64,000 nucleotides of DNA from contig JAMCCL010000113.1 in assembly GCA_024516035.1 (NCBI GenBank), positions 17,320 through 81,319 of the forward strand. The letters run 5' to 3'. The notes under the pieces were generated by a model, which saw nothing but the letters and a program-made list of their open reading frames with translations, searched no databases and had not been told where the DNA came from. The stretch is from Bactericera cockerelli. Taxonomy: Eukaryota; Arthropoda; Insecta; Hemiptera; Triozidae. The translations under genes were made by a program, and so were the position numbers. Shown here in pieces: positions 61,252-64,000 of this stretch (the first letter of the stretch is position 1; every line of letters begins with the position of its first letter).

Positions 61252-63715
61252 TGTTTCAATAAATTAGAAGTTCCATTTCCTAGTTTAAAAACTGAGTTAC
61301 ATAATCTACACTTCCCTAAACCGTCCGATTGATTGAAACTGTGTTTCTTACTACCTATGGCTTTAAGAAATGATGACCCATATACAGGGTGAGCATAAAG
61401 TCTCACCCACCCCCCGTATCTCGAAAATGGCTATAAATACAAGAAAACGCAAAAAACCCGTATTCCTTAATTTTTAGGAGGATTAATTTTCAGCCAAAAA
61501 AAATTTGCCTACACGGCCCGAGTCAGGCTGGGCATGGACCAACTTTAAAATCTTAAATAGAATGGTATGTCTTGTGGCATATTGTTTTAAAGGTCTCATA
61601 GAGAGAATTTCTTTACAATAAATTTCAGTGAGCTACGACTTACCGTTCTCGAGATACAGGGTCGAACGTTCTGCGTAATATCCATATATTTTGACCTATA
61701 ACTCGTTGACCGTAAATTCCAGAAAAATAATTTTTTTGATAATAACTCCTTATCGCAAGAACTTTCGAACAAGTTAAAACTTGATTTGTTTTTTCTAAAA
61801 AAATTTTTTATTATTATTATGTGACCTGGATGCAGGGTATCCAATGAAACCCTTACAATTAACACTGTGACCTAATTAGATCTATTGTGACCAGTTGATT
61901 CTATTTGGTTTTAACGTCCTGACTGAGATAGTCAGGACGGGGGTTTTACCCTCCATTCGCTGGGAATCGTACCAGCTACCCATATTAACCTCACCCAGCC
62001 TGGGTAGGGCCGGAAATGCCAGCCTCACGTGTTTGAATGAAACAGAATTTTTGTCGAAAAGTCTACCCCAACCGAGAGTTGAACTCGCGAACTCTGGACT
62101 ACGGGTAGTAGTCACAACCATTAAGCCACGGAGGCTGGCTAGATATACATTTAATAATTATTAATAATAGGCAAACATGTATCCATGAAACATACCCTGA
62201 AAATTTCAGCTCGATTGGACAAAATATGCAACTTATATCACGTTACATACATGTAGACCGATAGTGTTAGATTGTGACATATCAATGTTGATCAAGTTAA
62301 ACTGTTAAACCATACTCACTTCATTCGAAACGGTCGTAGGAGGTTGACCCAAACTAGTAACTACTGTTTTTTTTCTCACGAGATATAACAGAAAACCGGC
62401 CATCCAAAGTACAGAGTAAAAAATTCTACCTAGCCGGGATTCGAACCCAGGTCACCTTGCAAACTTTGTGTTTTACCTACACCAGTCGACGACCACAAAG
62501 ACTGCTCAATACGTAATATTTTATTATATTTATCATTTGATCTACATTAATCAATATTTTTGCCTCTTACTGGCCAATATTTTATACACTTCTCATAATA
62601 TAGACCTAGTTTACCTCTTGATGTAGAAATCTTTGAATGAAGTTATAAAAACACTAGCCGTTTGCCCGTGCTTTGCAACGGGACTAAATTTCAAATTTAC
62701 TAAGGCATGGCCGTACTGCTGGACAGCAATGCCTTTTTGAACTTTTTATAATTTTATTATTTCTCCTATCATTAATTGGTCTGTTGGCAGCTTGGATGAG
62801 GCAAAGACGATTAAATCACACCCTTATTTTAAGTTCTATGTGAGGCGAAGTTTTTTTTGTTACTCTCATAATTAATATAAAATCAGTTTTTTCTTTTTAT
62901 GTCTCACACTGTCGCTGATTTTTCTAAAAATTTATTTACATCGTAGTATAATTTTGCGTAATTAGACCTTTAGTAAGAACCTTCAGTCCCATATGGTTAA
63001 TTAGGCGTGGCTCGGGGTTCATTTTGATTTCCTTTGAGAGCTTTAAATACTTTTGTACTTTTTTCAACCATTGAAATTAAGTGATCTCATTCCCCTTTTA
63101 CTAGCCTTTCAAAAAAAACCAAAAATACATCTCTAGGTAAAAATGGAGGCTCTGGTCCCAAATTTTGTATTCCTTTCAAGGGTTAACTCAAGTTTGGTCC
63201 AGTGTAATCTTTGGTTATATTTTTATTTTTTTCCTATGATAATCCCCTTTTAAAAAATCCACAATCGCAGCTCCAGATAACCAGGGGGGGCCTGGCAAAA
63301 TTTCGGTTTTATTTTTTGAAAGGGTATATCCTTTTTTCCCATAAAAAATAAATACTTGAAAATAAAAGGGATGCGAAATAAAAATTCCCCACCCCAAAAA
63401 GTGCTCACGTCTTTCCACGTAAGCACACGTTGCTGTACCCTTGACAGAAAAATTTGGGCTGAAAAAAAAAAACCCTAGAATTATTTCATGAAATTCAGAT
63501 TTTACCGGGCCAGAAAACGACTTTAACTGACGTTGGGAACCTCGCGCTTTTGTGAAACACAATTATTTTGGTTCATGACGAATTTGAAATAAAAATTGAT
63601 AAAAGTTACGGGGGGTGGGCGAAAAGAATAAAAAAAAATAATAAACTCTGTTTGTGTTAATATGGGGGGTGGCTGGGGCCCATTTGACAGCGCTCGCCCA
63701 CGGGGGAGTTGATTT

Positions 63716-64000
63716 TTAAAAATGTAGCTCAAAATCGTTCGTAAAATTTCCCCCCCGATACCCTATTGAAAAAAAAAACTTAGGGATTATTTAAAAAGGC
63801 TTATTGTGTTTTAACCAGTGGGGGCTCCTGACTTCAAGACTAGGGGAAGAAAAAAAAAAAAAAAATTAAAACCCGAAGTATTGAAAAAATAAAATTATTT
63901 AAATTTTTCAGATCTTAGTTCTTATGGGCTTCATAAAAAACAGCCCATTGTATTATGGCTGTTTCCCTGCAGAGCATGGTTTTCCTATACCAGTTTTTTA
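63716..64000. other. Window end, no feature recognised, possibly low-quality sequence
   Basis: Past the end of the mirrored arm. Many homopolymers (cccccc, aaaaaaaaa, ttttttt); no frame or repeat match to the left flank of the other arm. Confidence 0.4.

Larger units (their letters stand above)
59318..63715 (-). repeat. Right arm of the 4.4 kb inverted duplication
   Basis: Reverse complement of 45226-49667, with mirrored copies of the MITE (59318-59745), Helitron-like element (60318-61251), SINEs (61880-62142 and 62375-62530) and Helitron tail (62660-62770). The inner limit is exact: bases inside 59318 and 49667 no longer pair. From about 62980 outward the arm gathers many substitutions and homopolymer changes against the left arm, such as runs of G, A and C, as in unpolished long-read sequence. 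Confidence 0.92.

Overview
The window looks like nuclear DNA of an insect. It is AT-rich, genes are split by GT-AG introns, and every long intron or intergenic stretch is full of transposon debris. The mix of an insect carboxylesterase, a luciferase-like acyl-CoA synthetase ending in SKL, a lysosomal alpha-mannosidase and many tRNA-derived SINEs, hAT/mariner/piggyBac-type MITEs, Helitron-like tails and a truncated R1/jockey-group LINE suggests a large, transposon-rich insect genome. A hemipteran is my impression only; no marker here proves the order.

Six protein-coding genes were rebuilt from splice sites, reading phase and family motifs. (1) 721-3705 (+): C-terminal half of alpha-N-acetylgalactosaminidase, cut by the window start. 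(2) 4380-5900 (-): complete three-exon frataxin, tail to tail with gene 1. (3) 13114-18788 (-): complete nine-exon intracellular carboxylesterase, 546 aa. (4) 22083-30780 (-): nine-exon peroxisomal acyl-CoA synthetase, 543 aa if one extra base is discounted, with a 2.4 kb LINE in intron 3. (5) 34774-36260 (-): three-exon histone H3.3 with a one-base deletion near codon 13. (6) 39215-56374 (-): nine C-terminal exons (603 aa) of lysosomal alpha-mannosidase; the catalytic N-terminal half is not in the window.

Between genes, 5.9-13.1 kb is a nest of repeats arranged as two matching pairs of inverted segments around a central palindrome. 18.8-22.1, 30.8-34.8 and 36.3-39.2 kb hold only scattered repeats. 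The main large-scale structure is a 4.4 kb inverted duplication, 45.2-49.67 kb against 59.32-63.7 kb. Its inner ends coincide to the base with the ends of a 428-bp hairpin MITE. The compared inner parts of the arms differ only in homopolymer lengths, and the outer part of the right arm looks like unpolished sequence, so I suspect a misjoin at the MITE, or a recent real inversion-duplication.

The genes are ordinary housekeeping or detoxification genes and do not form a common pathway; the two glycosidases both act in lysosomal glycan breakdown but are 35 kb apart. I found no convincing new gene system. The most unusual items are the inverted duplication at a hairpin MITE, a 64-bp triplication of an exon end with its splice donor, a hAT element with ATGCAAAT-rich ends and a perfect target duplication, a TTAA-flanked MITE carrying repeated GGTAACACC palindromes beside the H3.3 first coding exon, and recurring LINE 3' hairpins.
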